Made by a program: the position numbers and the translations under genes
The notes under the pieces: model-generated
Seen by the model: the letters and a program-made list of their open reading frames with translations, nothing else
Databases searched by the model: none
What the model was told of the DNA's origin: nothing
NCBI GenBank assembly: GCA_013368445.1
Contig: JAACJO010000007.1
Coordinates: forward strand, 1,798,001 to 1,862,000
Origin: Leucocoprinus leucothites
Taxonomy: Eukaryota; Basidiomycota; Agaricomycetes; Agaricales; Agaricaceae
Length of the DNA: 64,000 nt
Direction of reading: 5' to 3'
Shown here: positions 34,426 to 44,896 of the stretch, piece by piece
Layout of the letters: every line of letters begins with the position of its first letter
Numbering within the stretch: position 1 is the stretch's first letter

Positions 34426-37190
34426 TTAAACTGCAACTCTGCCACCAGAGCAATTGGAATTGGCACAGACAGCACGTGCAGTGCGTGTTTCGGCAGCTTT
34501 GTTAGAGTGCCAGGTCCGGTTGAACCTGTTCCTCCAGAATAGACATTTAGTATCATTTGCATGATGATCACCTTTGCGATTGAGGCATTTGAAGTTCTCG
34601 AGGTGAGGACATGGAATGCCATCAGGAGTAGCATCACGAGGGGGATTGGATTTGGGGTTGGCCTTATAACACCAGACCATGGATCGATGATTCTCAACAG
34701 GGTGAGGGCCACCACAAATTTGACAGCGCATGCCAAGGGCACGACACGCATGAGTGGGGTGACCCCAGTGCCAGCAGTTTCTGCACTGTGCAACACCAAA
34801 ATGCATACAGGTAGCACGAATGGTTCCGATATGTCAGCCGAAATTGATAGTACAGTTAACCAACGTCTTGGCTTTGGTACCATTCTGGGAATCCCAGATA
34901 TCGAACCATACAACCGCTGTGTCCGATTTTGGGGAGGCTTTCATGACGCAAGGGCAGGCGGCAAGGATGACATTTTTGAAAAGCAATGATTGGCCAAGGG
35001 CTTGTTCGACAAATGCAGGGGAGAGAGGGTTGGATGAATTGGCTACCCAATAAGGGACGCCAATGATTTTGAGGAATGATTTAGATTGTGGGAGATGAGG
35101 CTCAATAGGGATGGCATCTCCTAATTGCCAGGCTTTTTTCAGCCATGATTTAATGGTGTCGAGGTCGGAGGGAGTGGCGATGCCCGAGGTGGCGATGGAG
35201 ATGCCATTGTATGATTCGCGGACAGACTCAACACGAAGTTTAGATTGGGCAGTAGTAAGGCCACGGTTGCAGAATTCTGCTGCCTTATTGAAATCTTTAA
35301 TTCAGTCAGCAATAATGTTGCCCTCAAAAGGGATGAGGACTTGACGGCGAGTAGGTCTGTGCATAGTCATTTTGGGTTTAGTGTGTTGAGCACCTGTGGT
35401 TGATGGTTTGGGGGCCTGAGATTGGGCGCTTCCAAAACCTGCCTTGTACATAGCAAGGACTTTGTTGTAGGATAATTCAGGGAAGGTGAGTATCATTTCT
35501 TGTATCTTAACCCCATCAATGTTGGAGGTGTGAGAAGAGGAAGTCGCCGGCTGGACACCCTGTCGGGTGGCATCAGCAAATGACACATTCTTCTTGTTAA
35601 AATGTTCCATAAGGGGTTTGGTGGATGCCTTACGGTCAGGGGGGGAAATGGGAGGTGGCATATCAGAGGCGCCCTTAGGGTTAGGTTTTGATGGCTGAGC
35701 CTGGCCATCAAAAGAAGGGTGCCCAACTGAGTGCTCAAAATTTCCATTCCTATTCCTTGGGGTCACGTGATTGGAGGGTGGAGGAGGGGCCTTGGAGATG
35801 CGAATAGGGCCGGTTGGTTTGGAAGACGCAATGTCATTCCTTGCCTTCCGGGAACCTGACATGGCCGAAGCGTCATGTGTCTTACCAGAAGACAAAACGT
35901 CATCCTGGGGGAGAGGAAGGGTGCCCTCAACGGGAGGGGCTTGGTCGATGTTCATGTGGTCATCATCAATACAAGCTGTATGGTTAGTTTGCCCAATGAC
36001 AATGCCAGGCGGAAATATGGGGGTAGGGATGATAGATGGAGAAGGTTTATGTGCCTTTTTTCCCTTCCCTTTACCCTTAGGAGGGGGGGAAGAGTTCGTC
36101 ATGGGAATATCAGAGGAAGGACTGTAGTAGTGCCTCAATGCTTCAGTGATCATAAGTCCACTTTCTCTGTTGATAGGTAAGCGGTCCCATCCTGACTCAA
36201 ACATAGTTGTGAACAGACAATAAATCGGTTCCCCCATTTGGGGAACCCTTGGGTCTTTCTCACCGGGCCACAATCCAAGAGCAGCACGATGTTTGAAGAA
36301 GTTTGTAGCATATTTAAGCGCCTCAAGTGCTTTGAAGGCAGTGTCACCAACAATAATGGTTTCCTCGGTGGCTGTGTTTGATGGATCCTTAAGATCCAGA
36401 AGCTGTGGCTGTGCAGGTTTGGATCCCTGCGGCTGTGCAGTGATGTCAGGTGTGACGTCATTCGTATCAGATGATCCTGCAAAGAAAGTAGCCAGGGTGC
36501 CAGATGGCACAGCATTCGCTGACTCAGTGGATTCATGGATCACATGAGGCAGCCTTGAGGTGGGTGGGGGTCCAAAGAACCGAGTGGCGGGTTCCCCATT
36601 CTTGAGAATCCCATCCTCTAGGTCACTCCACACGTCCCCACGAGAGTTTAGATTGAGAGGATCAGGGGGATTTAACTCACCTAGGAATCCCTCTCCAAAT
36701 AGACAGAAAGGAATAGGTGACTTGAAGCCATCATATGTGCTCATCGACGCAGTTCTTGAAATGGCTTTGGGTGTGGTGTCTAATCCTTGACAGACATCAC
36801 AAGCATGGGCTCACTTAGTATGCGACGAGGGAGGAGGAGGAGTTCTAAGGGAAGAATGTGACACTGCATGGGAGAGTGCAACAGGAGCAATTATAGGGGA
36901 GGGAGGGGTTGAAGATTCAGACAAGTCAGAATCACTCTCACCACTTCCTTCTTCATCAGAGCCAGCTCTGGATGGAGCGGTAGACTTGGCATCATCAAGG
37001 ATGGAGTGTTTAGTCGATTTGATTGATAGTGCAGGCGAAGATGAGCAGTCGCGCTTGTAAGTTGAGACACGTGTTTCGGTGTCGGTGATGTTCATGGGGT
37101 CCAAAGACGGTGGAGGGGTACCTTTAAGGTCCACCCAATGCGATGGTGCAGTCATAACAGTAGTATTTGAAGTCAATGTAGTAGTAGACA
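34426..37190 (-). pseudogene. LINE-A ORF1 gag, copy 3, broken, start lost
   Basis: The ATG of the family has become ACG (minus-strand ACGGTGTCTACT near 37190). Open pieces: 36811-37239, a TGA (CGA in relatives) in TK*AHAC, 35302-36744 (MSTYDGFKSPIPF, LPHVIHESTESANAV, KGKGKGKKAHKPSPS, HFNKKNVSFADATRQG, RRQVLIPFEGN), TGA in AD*IKDFN, then the core to 34807 and the knuckles at 34426-34806 (CRNCWHWGHPTHAC, CQICGGPHPVENH), where Arg replaces one knuckle Cys in LNRKGDHH. ORF1 ends TAA 34428-34426. Confidence 0.88.
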
Positions 37191-37325
37191 CCGTCAAAGA
37201 AATCGATGATGGTGGTAAGAGGGAAAGGAGGCTGTACACATCCCTCCTTGACCTCTTACCACCACCATCTATTCGTTGGTGTGTTTTAAGACGTCTAGTT
37301 TACATCGTATCTCTGCCTATTCTAC

Positions 37326-38867
37326 ATGGGCAAGTGAAAGTCTAAATCTAAGGGCCCCCCCCGCCAATCTACCGAGTCCGCCGAGGCCTCCGCCGACGAG
37401 CTCAACATTGCCGAGATGTCCGAGGATGAACATCTCGACCCCTACAACGATCCCCGCAACGTTCGCGGGTTCTTTGGACCTCCCCAGGCTGACGTTTCAT
37501 TGCCTGGACCTTCTTCCCTGCCGGCCGCTGACATTCCATCGTGGTCGGTGGTCGCTCCCGCGGCTGACGTTCCGTCGCCATCCCCAAAACCCTTCACCGC
37601 CGGCGGACAGACGTTCTACCCCGTGAAGGCTCTCCCCCCCCCAGCACCGCCGTCCGCTGTCTCCTCCGGGTCAACTGAGGAGTCTGTTGAGACCCGGGCT
37701 CTTGCTGGGATTCGTTTCTTCTCCCGCTTCGTTGGGAACGTTCCCCCAGGCCCTCTTCCAGAGGCCACCACCGCTGTGATCATCCCGACTCTTGTTGGAC
37801 TGGTTGCGGAAGTTTTCAACCGGGGCCAAGGCAACACGGCCCTCACCAACGAGCGAATGCGAACCCAGGGATGGGACACATTTGCAGATTTCATCCGGGA
37901 CTGCGCCACCAGAATCGAGGAGGCCCACCCTAAACGTACGCGCGTCGCCCATGAGGCAATCCATGGATCCGCTGACAAAGCGGAACCACGTGATATTGAC
38001 ATGGGCTCTCCCAAAGCGCCCAAACAGACTCCCCCGGATCATCGGCCCGCCCCGGCCCGTCCCGTTTTACCGCCCAAGCAAGCGCCTGCTAAAGCACGCG
38101 CTAGCAGCCCCCCCCAAGCTAGGGTTAGGTCTGATGGCCAAGCTCAGCGAGCGCCCGCCAAAGCGCCCCCTCCTCCCACCTCGGTCAAGAAATCCTTCGC
38201 CGAGGCGGCCCGCCCCGCCGGGGTTGCGTCACTCATCAAGCTGGCGCAATCCCACCCCGATCTCGACCCTGATCGCATCACCGCTATGCATCAGGCCGCC
38301 CAAGCCGCCGTTCCTGCCACTCGGAAGCCGCGCATGACAACCGCGGGCCCCACCCGCCGCCAACTCTTCCTCGACTTCGTCGGCAGTGCCGATGAGGTCA
38401 CCTATCTCCATCACAAGGCCATGCGCCTTCTCAACGACTCCCTCTCCCGCGCCAAGTCGATCTTGCGTGTGGAAAACATCACCAAGGCGTACAGCATGAT
38501 CGCGCTGCACACCTCCTCCGTTCCCTCTGACGCCGACTGCGACGTCATTGAGTCCTCCATCCCCTCTGTCTTCACCGCCCCCTTTGCGATCAAGATGCGC
38601 CGCCCCAGGTCGAGGTCCTACCTCAAGGTCCTCGACGTCCCTTACTTCGTGAACCACCGCTCCCACTCGAGCTGTTGTAAGGGGAGTCCGAAGGCAAATC
38701 CCCCTATCCCGCCCACCGCCGCCGAGGATCCCTGTCCTCACATCAAGTGCGTCAACTGCGCCAAGTCGCATGCAGCTGATGATCGCAAGTGCCCATTCTG
38801 GCAACACCGGTTTGACCGGCTTTGGCTTGAAAACCATCGCCGCGATGCCGCTCGGTCGCGTCTGTAG
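37326..38867 (+). pseudogene. G1 gag with codon-4 stop and deletion of core/knuckle 1
   Basis: ATG 37326 then GGC AAG TGA: the CGA of the 52364 copy is TGA here. From 37416 the frame is open to TAG at 38865-38867. Regions: LNIAEMSEDEHLDPYNDP, KPFTAGGQTFYPV, HGSADKAEPRDIDMGSPKAP, a basic proline-rich linker, SLIKLAQSHPDLDPDRITAMH, TRRQLFLDFVG, RPRSRSYLKVLDVPYFVN. It then jumps to HRSHSSCCKGSPKANPPIPP and CVNCAKSHAADDRKCPFW, ending RDAARSRL. The jump removes the VWFDLWDSQSGA block and the first knuckles; the shared GAAC at the joint points to a short-homology deletion. Confidence 0.9.
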
Positions 38868-39157
38868 GGTTCTCTTCCCTGCAGGTCGCATTGTCCGCCC
38901 CCGTGCTGTGCGTGGTGGGCCACCGAGATCCATGCCGTGCATTTGCCATCCGCCGGTAAATCAGAACAACCCGACTTGTATTGTAGTATGCTTTCATTTC
39001 GAACTATGTACCACTGTGTGAAGATGTCGTTTGTACTAGGTGGACTTCGGACTCGTATATGTATACCTAGCTATGTAGATGTGTAGTTGGTAGCGGTACT
39101 TTCTGCATGTTGTAGTAGTTGGGCGCGGACTGCTATCGCGCACCGCGTTATAAATTT

Positions 39158-39176
39158 GCGACCCCTCCGGGGTCGC
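39158..39176 (+). other. 3'-terminal hairpin of G1
   Basis: GCGACCCC-TCC-GGGGTCGC, a perfect 8-bp stem with a 3-nt loop, between TATAAATTT and ATTGATT-poly(A). Compare the G2 hairpin at 40074-40092, where two base pairs differ but pairing is kept. Confidence 0.85.
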
Positions 39177-39181
39177 ATTGA

Positions 39182-39213
<32 letters not shown>

Positions 39214-39221
39214 GGCTGTAC

Positions 39222-39788
39222 ATGAATGGTATCCGCACCACCACTCCACAACACGTCACCAACCATATGCCTCTGTCTCCCTTCAAGGAGATATTTGCTA
39301 ACATCTCCTCCGTGTACATCATGCGCAACTCTGCCAAAGCCAACACTGCCACCATTTGGGTCGACCTTTGGGATTCTCAGTCTGGCACTAACGCTAAGCG
39401 CCTGGTCGGCAAATACCTCAACTTCAACGGTGTCCAGTCTATGATCAAGGCTGCACGTGCTCATCCCAGGACCCCCCAGTATCAACGATGCTGGTGTTGG
39501 GGCCACACTACCACCACCTGTTGCAACTGTGTGCTCAGGTGCTCACAATGCAGTGGGCCACATCAGTCCGAGAATCACCACACCACCACCTCCTGCTGTA
39601 AGGGGTCACCGAAGGCTAACCCCCCCATCCAGCCCACACCCGCTGGGGATCCCTGTCCCCATATCAAGTATGTCAATTGCGGCAAGGAACATGCTGCTAC
39701 TGACTGCAAGTGCGCGTTCTGGTGCCACCGGTTTGATCAGGATTGGCTGCAAAGTCATTCTGGTTCTGCTGGCCAGCCCTGGGCCTAG
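39222..39788 (+). pseudogene. G2 gag C-terminal third, open
   Basis: 188 open codons covering MNGIRTTTPQHVTNHMPLSP, ANTATIWVDLWDSQSGTNAK, and the whole knuckle array: CWCWGHTTTTC, CSQCSGPHQSENH, CCKGSPKANPPIQPT, CPHIKYVNCGKEHAATDCKC, AFWCHRFDQDWLQ. It ends SAGQPWA. It is the clearest uninterrupted view of G2 knuckles in the window. Lacking a start, it is a fragment, not a gene. Confidence 0.88.
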
Positions 39789-40073
39789 GGGGAGCTCCCT
39801 AGTGCTAATGCATCGTCCCCCATCCATCGCCGGCTGCTGGATAGGCTCCCACCAACCACAAGGCCTGCCATCAGATGCAGTAATATCGGTATATGTCTCA
39901 TTTCCTTGTATTTTGTCACATGCCTAGCCCCCTTCTGCTGTCATTTCACGTATTGTCTTGGACAGGACTATTATATATCCCCAGTTGTTTACTCTTATGT
40001 AGTTGGTAGTGGTATTGGCTCCCTGTAGTAGATAGTCAGGCGCAGACTGCTATCGTGCACTGCATTATAAATT

Positions 40074-40092
40074 TGGACCCCTTTGGGGTCCA
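40074..40092 (+). other. 3'-terminal hairpin of G2
   Basis: TGGACCCC-TTT-GGGGTCCA, 8-bp perfect stem. Relative to G1, the outer pairs are T-A for G-C and G-C for C-G. Confidence 0.85.
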
Positions 40093-40130
40093 CTGATTTT
40101 TTTTAAAATAAAAAAAAAAAAAAAAAAAAA

Positions 40131-40830
40131 GAGGGAATCGTTGAGAAGGCATATGGCCTTGTGGTGAAAATAGGTAACTTCATCAGCGCTGCCGGTGAAG
40201 TCAAAGAAGAGTTGGCAGTAGGTAGGGCCTGCAGTCATCATGTGCAGCTTCTGGGTGGTGGGAACAGCAGCTTGGGTGGCCTAGTGCATTGCAGCAATGT
40301 GCTCAGGCTTGAGGGTGGGGTGGGACTGTGCCAGCTTGATCAGTGATGCAGCCATAGCAGGAGTGTGGGCTGCCTCAGCAAAGGACTTCTTGGCTGAGAT
40401 AGAAGGAGGAGGAGGTCAACAGGGGGGCAGGCAGGGCAGGGGGTTGCTCCACAGGGTAGAACATGGTTTCACCAGCTGTGAAGGGCTTGAGGGGAGCCTC
40501 AGGGACAAAAGTCACCAGAGGTTGAGTAGTAGGTGCCTAGGATGGAACATCACCAGACATTGAGGGGAGGGGGCCAGGAGACTGAAAGTTATCCTGGGGA
40601 GAACCAGAGAACCTGTGCATATTGCAGGGATCATCATATGGGTTGAGGTGGTCATCATCAGCCATCTCGGTGATGTTGAGCTTGTCATCAGATACAGCAG
40701 CAGACTTGGTTTCAAGTAATGCGAACTGATTTGCAGTGTTTCTAGACTTGCGTCTACCCATGTTACAGTAGATAGACACAGTAATTAGACCTCAAAGCAA
40801 CAACCAACTTTCGATGGTGGTGGTAAGAGG
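40131..40830 (-). mobile_element. Mosaic gag-only element, 5' part with internal deletion
   Basis: Leader TTACCACCACCATCGAAAG (G2 type) ends at 40830; ATG is at 40761. It encodes MGRRKSRNTANQFALLETKS and DKLNITEMADDDHLNPYDDP (G2 type), then TTQPLVTF.PEAPL (G3 type) and KPFTAGETMFYPV, then after a deletion a G1-like SLIKLAQ/MHQATQAAVPTTQKLHM region with stops and shifts to 40131. The poly(A) of the neighbouring G2 abuts its truncated end. Confidence 0.72.
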
Positions 40831-41382
40831 CCTCCACTGTCTTCAGACCCTATGAATATCACTAACACTAAAACACATGTCTCATCCAGCAAGCACAACT
40901 GCTCAAATTCACCTGCTCTATCTATCAAATCGACTAGGCATTCCATCTATAACGATGCTAAGTCTGCTGCCTCCTCTAGGGCTGGCTCAGAAAAAGATGA
41001 GAGTAGTGAGAGTGATTCTGATTTGTCTGATAACTCAACCCCCTCTTTCCTCATAATCATCCATGTTGCACTATTGTGTGCAGTATCGCACTTATCCCTC
41101 AGAACTCCCCTTCCCCCTTTGTCATGTGCCAGGCAAGCTCATGCATGTGAGGCTCACCAAGGTTTGGACACCACCCCCAAAGCCATTTCAAGAACAGCGT
41201 CTATGAGCATATATGACAGCTTTAAATCACCTATCCCCTTCTGCCCTTATGGTGAGGGGTTCCTAGGTGAGCTCAAACAACCTGATCCTTTGAACTTGAA
41301 CTCTCACAGGGATGTGTGGGGTGACCAAGAGGATGGGGTATTCAGCAATAGAGAGCCAGACACTTGTCTATTTGGACCCCCG
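40831..41382 (+). pseudogene. LINE-A ORF1 N-terminal fragment
   Basis: Open from about 40852, starting at the homologous Met of MNITNTKTHVSSSKHNCSNS, through SRAGSEKDESSESDSDLSD, TPKAISRTASMSIYDSFKSP and GELKQPDPLNLNSHRDVWGD, to FGPP, where it is cut by a G2 3' UTR. It lacks the element 5' end and everything after about residue 220 of ORF1. It lies in plus orientation directly against the 5' end of a minus-strand gag-only element. Confidence 0.85.
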
Positions 41383-43059
41383 TCCTATCCGAGACAATAT
41401 GTGAAATGACAGCAGAAGGGGGGCTAGGCATGTGATGAAATACAAAGAGATGAAACATATACTGATATCACTGCATCTGATAGCAGGCCTTGTGGTTGGT
41501 GAGAGCCCATCTGGCAACCGGCGAGGGATGGGGGACAATGCATTGATACTAGGGAGCTCTCCCTAGGTCCAGGGCCGACCAGCAGAACCAGAATGACTTT
41601 GCAGCCAATCCTGATCAAACCGGTGGTGCCAGAATGCGCACTTGTGGTCAGTAGCAGCATGTTCCTTGCCGCAATTGACACACTTGATATGGGGACAGGG
41701 TTCCCCAGCAGGTGTGGGCTGGATGGGGGGGTTTGCCTTTGGCGATCCCTTACAGCAGGAGGAGGTGGTGCAGTGATTCTCGGACTGATGTGGTCCACCG
41801 CAATGTGAGCACCTGAGCGCATGATTGCGACAGGTGGTGGTAGTGTGGCCCCAACACCAGCATCATTGATACTGGGGGGTCCTGGGGTGAGCGCATGCAG
41901 CCTTGATCATGGACTGTATGCTGTTGAAGTTGAGGTATTTGCCGACCAGGCGCTTAGCATTGGCACCAGACTGAGAATCCCAAAGGTTGACCCAAACAGT
42001 AGCAGTGTCGGCTTTGGCAGAGTTGCGCATGATGCGCACGGAGGATACATTACCAAATATCTCCTTGAAGGGAGACAAATGCATATGGTCAGTGATGTGT
42101 TCCAGAGTGGTGCGGATGCCACTCATGTAGTAAGGGACGTCCAGGATCTTGAGGTAAGACCGGGACCTGGGGCGCTTGGTCCTCAGCTCGAACGGGGCAG
42201 TGAAGGCTGAAGATAGGGAGGATTCAATCACTAATGCATCAGCATCAGTGGCGACGGAGTTGGTGTACAACGAGATGGTGTCATATGCCCTGGTAATGTT
42301 CTTGATGCGGAGCAGGCTCTTCGCGCAAGTGAGGGAATTGTTGAGAAGGCACATAGCCTTGTGGTAGAGGTAAGTGATATCACTGGAATTGCCAGTGAAT
42401 TCAAGGAAGAGTAGGCATCGGGTGGGGCCCAACGTGGTCATGTGTGGCTTCTTCACAGAAGGCGCATCAGTGAGGGTGGCCTGATGCATTGCAGCAATGC
42501 AATCAGGCTCGAGGGTGGGGTGGGACTGGGCCAGCTTGATGAGTGTTGCCACAGATGCCGGGGTACAGGCTACCTCAGCAAATGACTTCTTAGCCACTGA
42601 GGGTGGGATGGGTGCTTGCCGGGCTTGGCCATCAGACCTAACCTTAGGAGTGGGGGGTGCTTGAGTGGGTGCTTTGCCACTAGCGCGGGCCTTTGCAGGC
42701 GCTGGCTTAGGCAGTAAAGAGGGACCCGCCAGGGCCGGCCGGCGATCTGGGGGCAGTAAAGTGGGCGCCTTGGGGGAACCCATGTTGATGTCACATGGAC
42801 CCGCTGAGTCAGCAGATCCATGGGTTGCCTCATGGATGACGTGCGTTGCTTTAGGGCCGGACTCGGGCAGTCCACACTTGCACCCGAGGTCGTACATTAC
42901 ATCCCCGAAAACGATCAGCCTGCAAGAGCTGAGCGAGTGCAAGGAGAGGGGGGTGCCATCAAATTCAAGGTTGTCGACAATGATGATGGCCGCCTTAGCA
43001 AGGCATGTGATGGCTGTGGAAGCATCTTCCTCTGCAATGGAGGAGTGGGAGTCAGAGCA
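41383..43059 (-). mobile_element. G2 retroposon, truncated at both ends
   Basis: The minus-strand 3' UTR is cut at 41383 (AGGACTATTA-type tail sequence missing, so no poly(A)), and the 5' part is cut at about 43059 inside SHSSIAEED. It contains most of gag. It is moderately CpG-rich. Confidence 0.83.
41573..43059 (-). pseudogene. G2 gag, long open part with one late stop
   Basis: Open for about 400 codons from 43059 to 41863: SHSSIAEEDASTAITCLAKA, a helical region around IIIVDNLEFDGTPLSLH, HGSADSAGPCDINMGSPKAP, APAKARASGKAPTQAPP, KKSFAEVACTPASVATLIKL, TRCLLFLEFTGNSSDITYL, RPRSRSYLKILDVPYYMSG, KADTATVWVNLWDSQSGANA. A stop after TPQYQ replaces the knuckle Arg codon. Beyond it the knuckles (CWCWGHTTTTC, CSHCGGPHQSENH, CVNCGKEHAATDHKC) run to GRPWT and TAG at 41575-41573. 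It is the best G2 core copy here. Confidence 0.88.
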
Positions 43060-44142
43060 TTGCACATGACCCTAATATTAGAGGCCACAATAGGGAGGGA
43101 TAACACCATCAGGACATGGTCTGATGGCCCCTTTTGTTAGTGATTCAACCTGGAGAGGTTGAGATCTGATTTGGGGGCCTATGTGAATATGAGATCAATC
43201 ACAGAGCCCTTAAGTTCCACATTGTGTGGAATATGGGTGTTGGAGGCATTGATGGGCCTAGCCCATTCAACACCAAGATCAGATGCTGTCTTGAGAAGTG
43301 AGATAGCAAAAGTATGGTGGTGGTCCATAGATGGGACCCACACTGATGAATGACAATTGAAGTCACCACATATGTAGATAAAGGTGGGAAAAACATCAAC
43401 ATCCCTAGCAAGGAGGTTGATAGCTGTGTGCATGTCATCCAAATAGACATTCATGAGATTGAGTAGTTCGCCTCTGGAGAACAGGGAGAGAATCATTACA
43501 TTATGATAGTTGATGAGATCCTGCCAGAGGGCAGGTCTTAACTTCAAGAGGTGCTTGTGCACATATACCATAACATGGGGAGGGCTGTCCAGTGTGGGGG
43601 GATGTACCATGTACAGCTAGTCTGGGTGCTTAGGGGCACCCACCACCTCATCCCCCTCTGGAGAGGAGGTCAAGATGGTTTATCTTATGGAGTGCCAAGG
43701 TGGCTCCTGAAGGAAGAGAATAGCTCACTTTATCCATGCCACATCAAAGTAGTGCTTCCAAAATGGACAAGCCTTCAAAGAGGCTGGGTGGTTGCCCTTA
43801 CAATTGGAACATACTACCAAGTGAGAGCAGGCCTACCCCTGGGGGTGTCAGATGTGCTCTGGACAGTCTACAAGTATTTGTGATTGATTTGTTGATATGT
43901 GAACTTAGAGTTGATGCAGAGGTTGCTTAGTCAGTTGTAGATCACCTGACTGCATGTTCAACTCTCCTGTAGATCCTTTCTTGACTCTCAGTCATTTACA
44001 GTTGTCCACAGATGCCTGTGTGAGTTGTGAGCTCCCTTGGTGATTTCTCTGGTTTCTAGGACCTCCTACACATCCCCTGTGTGTCACCTTCTAACAGGAG
44101 GGTAGGCTGCTTAGGGGAGTTTGCATTAAGATTACCTTGACA
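43060..44142 (-). pseudogene. LINE-C: gag C-terminus fused to endonuclease, with nested LTR-c
   Basis: A third, diverged LINE. The minus strand first encodes a gag end (QGNLNANSPKQPTL, LTR insertion, VCSNCKGNHPASLKACPFW), then, after an internal loss, APE-type endonuclease: AILFLQEPPWHS, EGDEVVGAPKHPD, VHKHLLKLRPALWQDLINYH, LLNLMNVYLDD, YICGDFNCHSSVW, GSVIDLIFT and a degraded SDHV. It is open at 43179-43610; stops occur elsewhere. The residues needed for catalysis that I can see (GDFN, QEP) are present, but the protein is truncated at about 43060 before RT. Confidence 0.8.
43846..44096 (+). repeat. LTR-c solo LTR (251-bp form)
   Basis: TGTCAG...CTAACA inside LINE-C. Flanks are ggggg (left) and ggagg (right), a target duplication with one substitution. 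It lacks the 51-bp unit, like the copy at 6049-6299. Confidence 0.9.
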
Positions 44143-44745
44143 TGTCAAGAACTAGGTTACTAAAAGACGGGGGATGGAGCCGATGTTCAAGACCAGGTGT
44201 CTAAGGACAGAGGAGCAGGGATGACTGATCCAGTCAATGAACATGGGAGTGGGTCTTGGCCTCAACTTATGTGTTGTGCCACTACTGACGCTGACCCAGA
44301 TTTTGGAGATGGATAGAGATGGGAGGGCAAGGAGAGAGCAGAGGTCAGACAAGGTAGTAATATGTGACTTAGTTGATTATCAGACTGAGGAATATGGTAC
44401 AAGTTCGACTACTTATATACAAGGTGGCAAGTAGGGTTGGATAGTAAGAAACAAAGACATAACAGGAAAAGGATAAGAGGATAATTAGCGTCCGACATTT
44501 TGGAAAGGCTAGAAGAATAATAATATCCAACATCAGAAGAAGACTAGAAATGACAAGAGGAATAAAACATGACATGACATGAGAAAGTCCAAACACAACA
44601 CATTAGAAGCCAAAGGGTAAAGAAGAAGAGTGGAGTGAGTGGAGTGGACATGAGCCAAAGTGATAGGATGGAAGAACAAGATGTGTAAAAGATTCTAAGT
44701 TGAGAAATTGCCAGCCGGGCTAGTAACGAGGATCGGATCATGACA
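44143..44745 (-). repeat. Ty3/gypsy 3' LTR (603 bp)
   Basis: Bounded by TGTCAAGAAC and ATCATGACA; read on the minus strand it starts TGTCATGATCC and is preceded by a polypurine tract (TAAGGGGGGAATAC). No gene is seen inside. It is assigned to the gypsy pol remnant at 63652-63851 because excision of the 17-kb G2 nest (44853-62070) brings the two within about 1.7 kb in matching orientation. Confidence 0.75.
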
Positions 44746-44852
44746 GTATTCCCCCCTTAGGGCTGAGCCCTTGAAGCCTCATGATCTGATCATGGGAATC
44801 AATTTCAAACTCCATATAAATTCCACTCTGCAAAAAATTTAAGCTTTTTTTT
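44746..44852 (+). promoter_or_regulatory. Gypsy polypurine tract and candidate antisense promoter
   Basis: The minus strand carries AAGGGGGG next to the LTR. The plus strand carries CCATATAAATTCC (TATA-like, about 44813-44823) followed by a long T/C-rich tract that continues, across the later G2 insertion, as TTCTTAACCTCCTTACTCTACC to the ATG at 62093. A TATA-like box plus pyrimidine-rich start region is usual for filamentous-fungal promoters; before the insertion it would have lain about 60 bp upstream of the ATG. Promoter activity is inferred. Confidence 0.5.
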
Positions 44853-44862
44853 TTCTTAACCT

Positions 44863-44866
<4 letters not shown>

Positions 44867-44896
<30 letters not shown>

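Larger units (their letters stand above)
29961..37231 (-). mobile_element. LINE-A copy 3, near full length, with nested solo LTR-c
   Basis: The 3' end is at 29961 (poly(A), T-run, TATAAATTC tail) and the 5' end at about 37231 (AAAGGAGG, two or three bases short of the usual terminus). A solo LTR-c at 30261-30562 sits near the ORF2 C-terminus. The element cuts LINE-A copy 6 on the left and meets a truncated plus-strand G2 on the right; a G1 later landed exactly at that joint. No matching target duplication was found for copy 3 itself. Confidence 0.88.
37239..39210 (+). mobile_element. G1 gag-only retroposon, end-to-end copy with internal deletion
   Basis: 5' end CATCCCTCCTTGACCTC at 37239, 3' end in a ~27-base poly(A), flanked by the duplication AAAGGAGGCTGTACA (37224-37238 and 39208-39222). 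The leader is 87 bp and the 3' UTR is about 340 bp with no ORF2. It is CpG-rich and hence young. The size is about 1.97 kb because ~115 gag codons are deleted. Confidence 0.95.
39211..40130 (+). mobile_element. G2 retroposon, strongly 5'-truncated
   Basis: Continues from the joint with LINE-A copy 3 (split by the G1 insertion) and ends with the G2 3' UTR, hairpin, a T-run and poly(A) at about 40096-40130. Only the last third of gag remains. Nothing is seen in the 3' UTR (39789-40095) beyond the tail. Confidence 0.87.

Noticed and set aside
38640..38670. The gag jump at FVN/HRSHSS in the 37239 copy read as a spliced (processed) intron
   Set aside because: No placement of the missing segment starts with GT and ends with AG; the 4-bp repeat GAAC at the joint fits a deletion.
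44850..44895. Long T and A runs as terminators or low-complexity spacers
   Set aside because: Each run sits at a retroelement 3' end next to a tail motif or a target duplication and is explained as poly(A).
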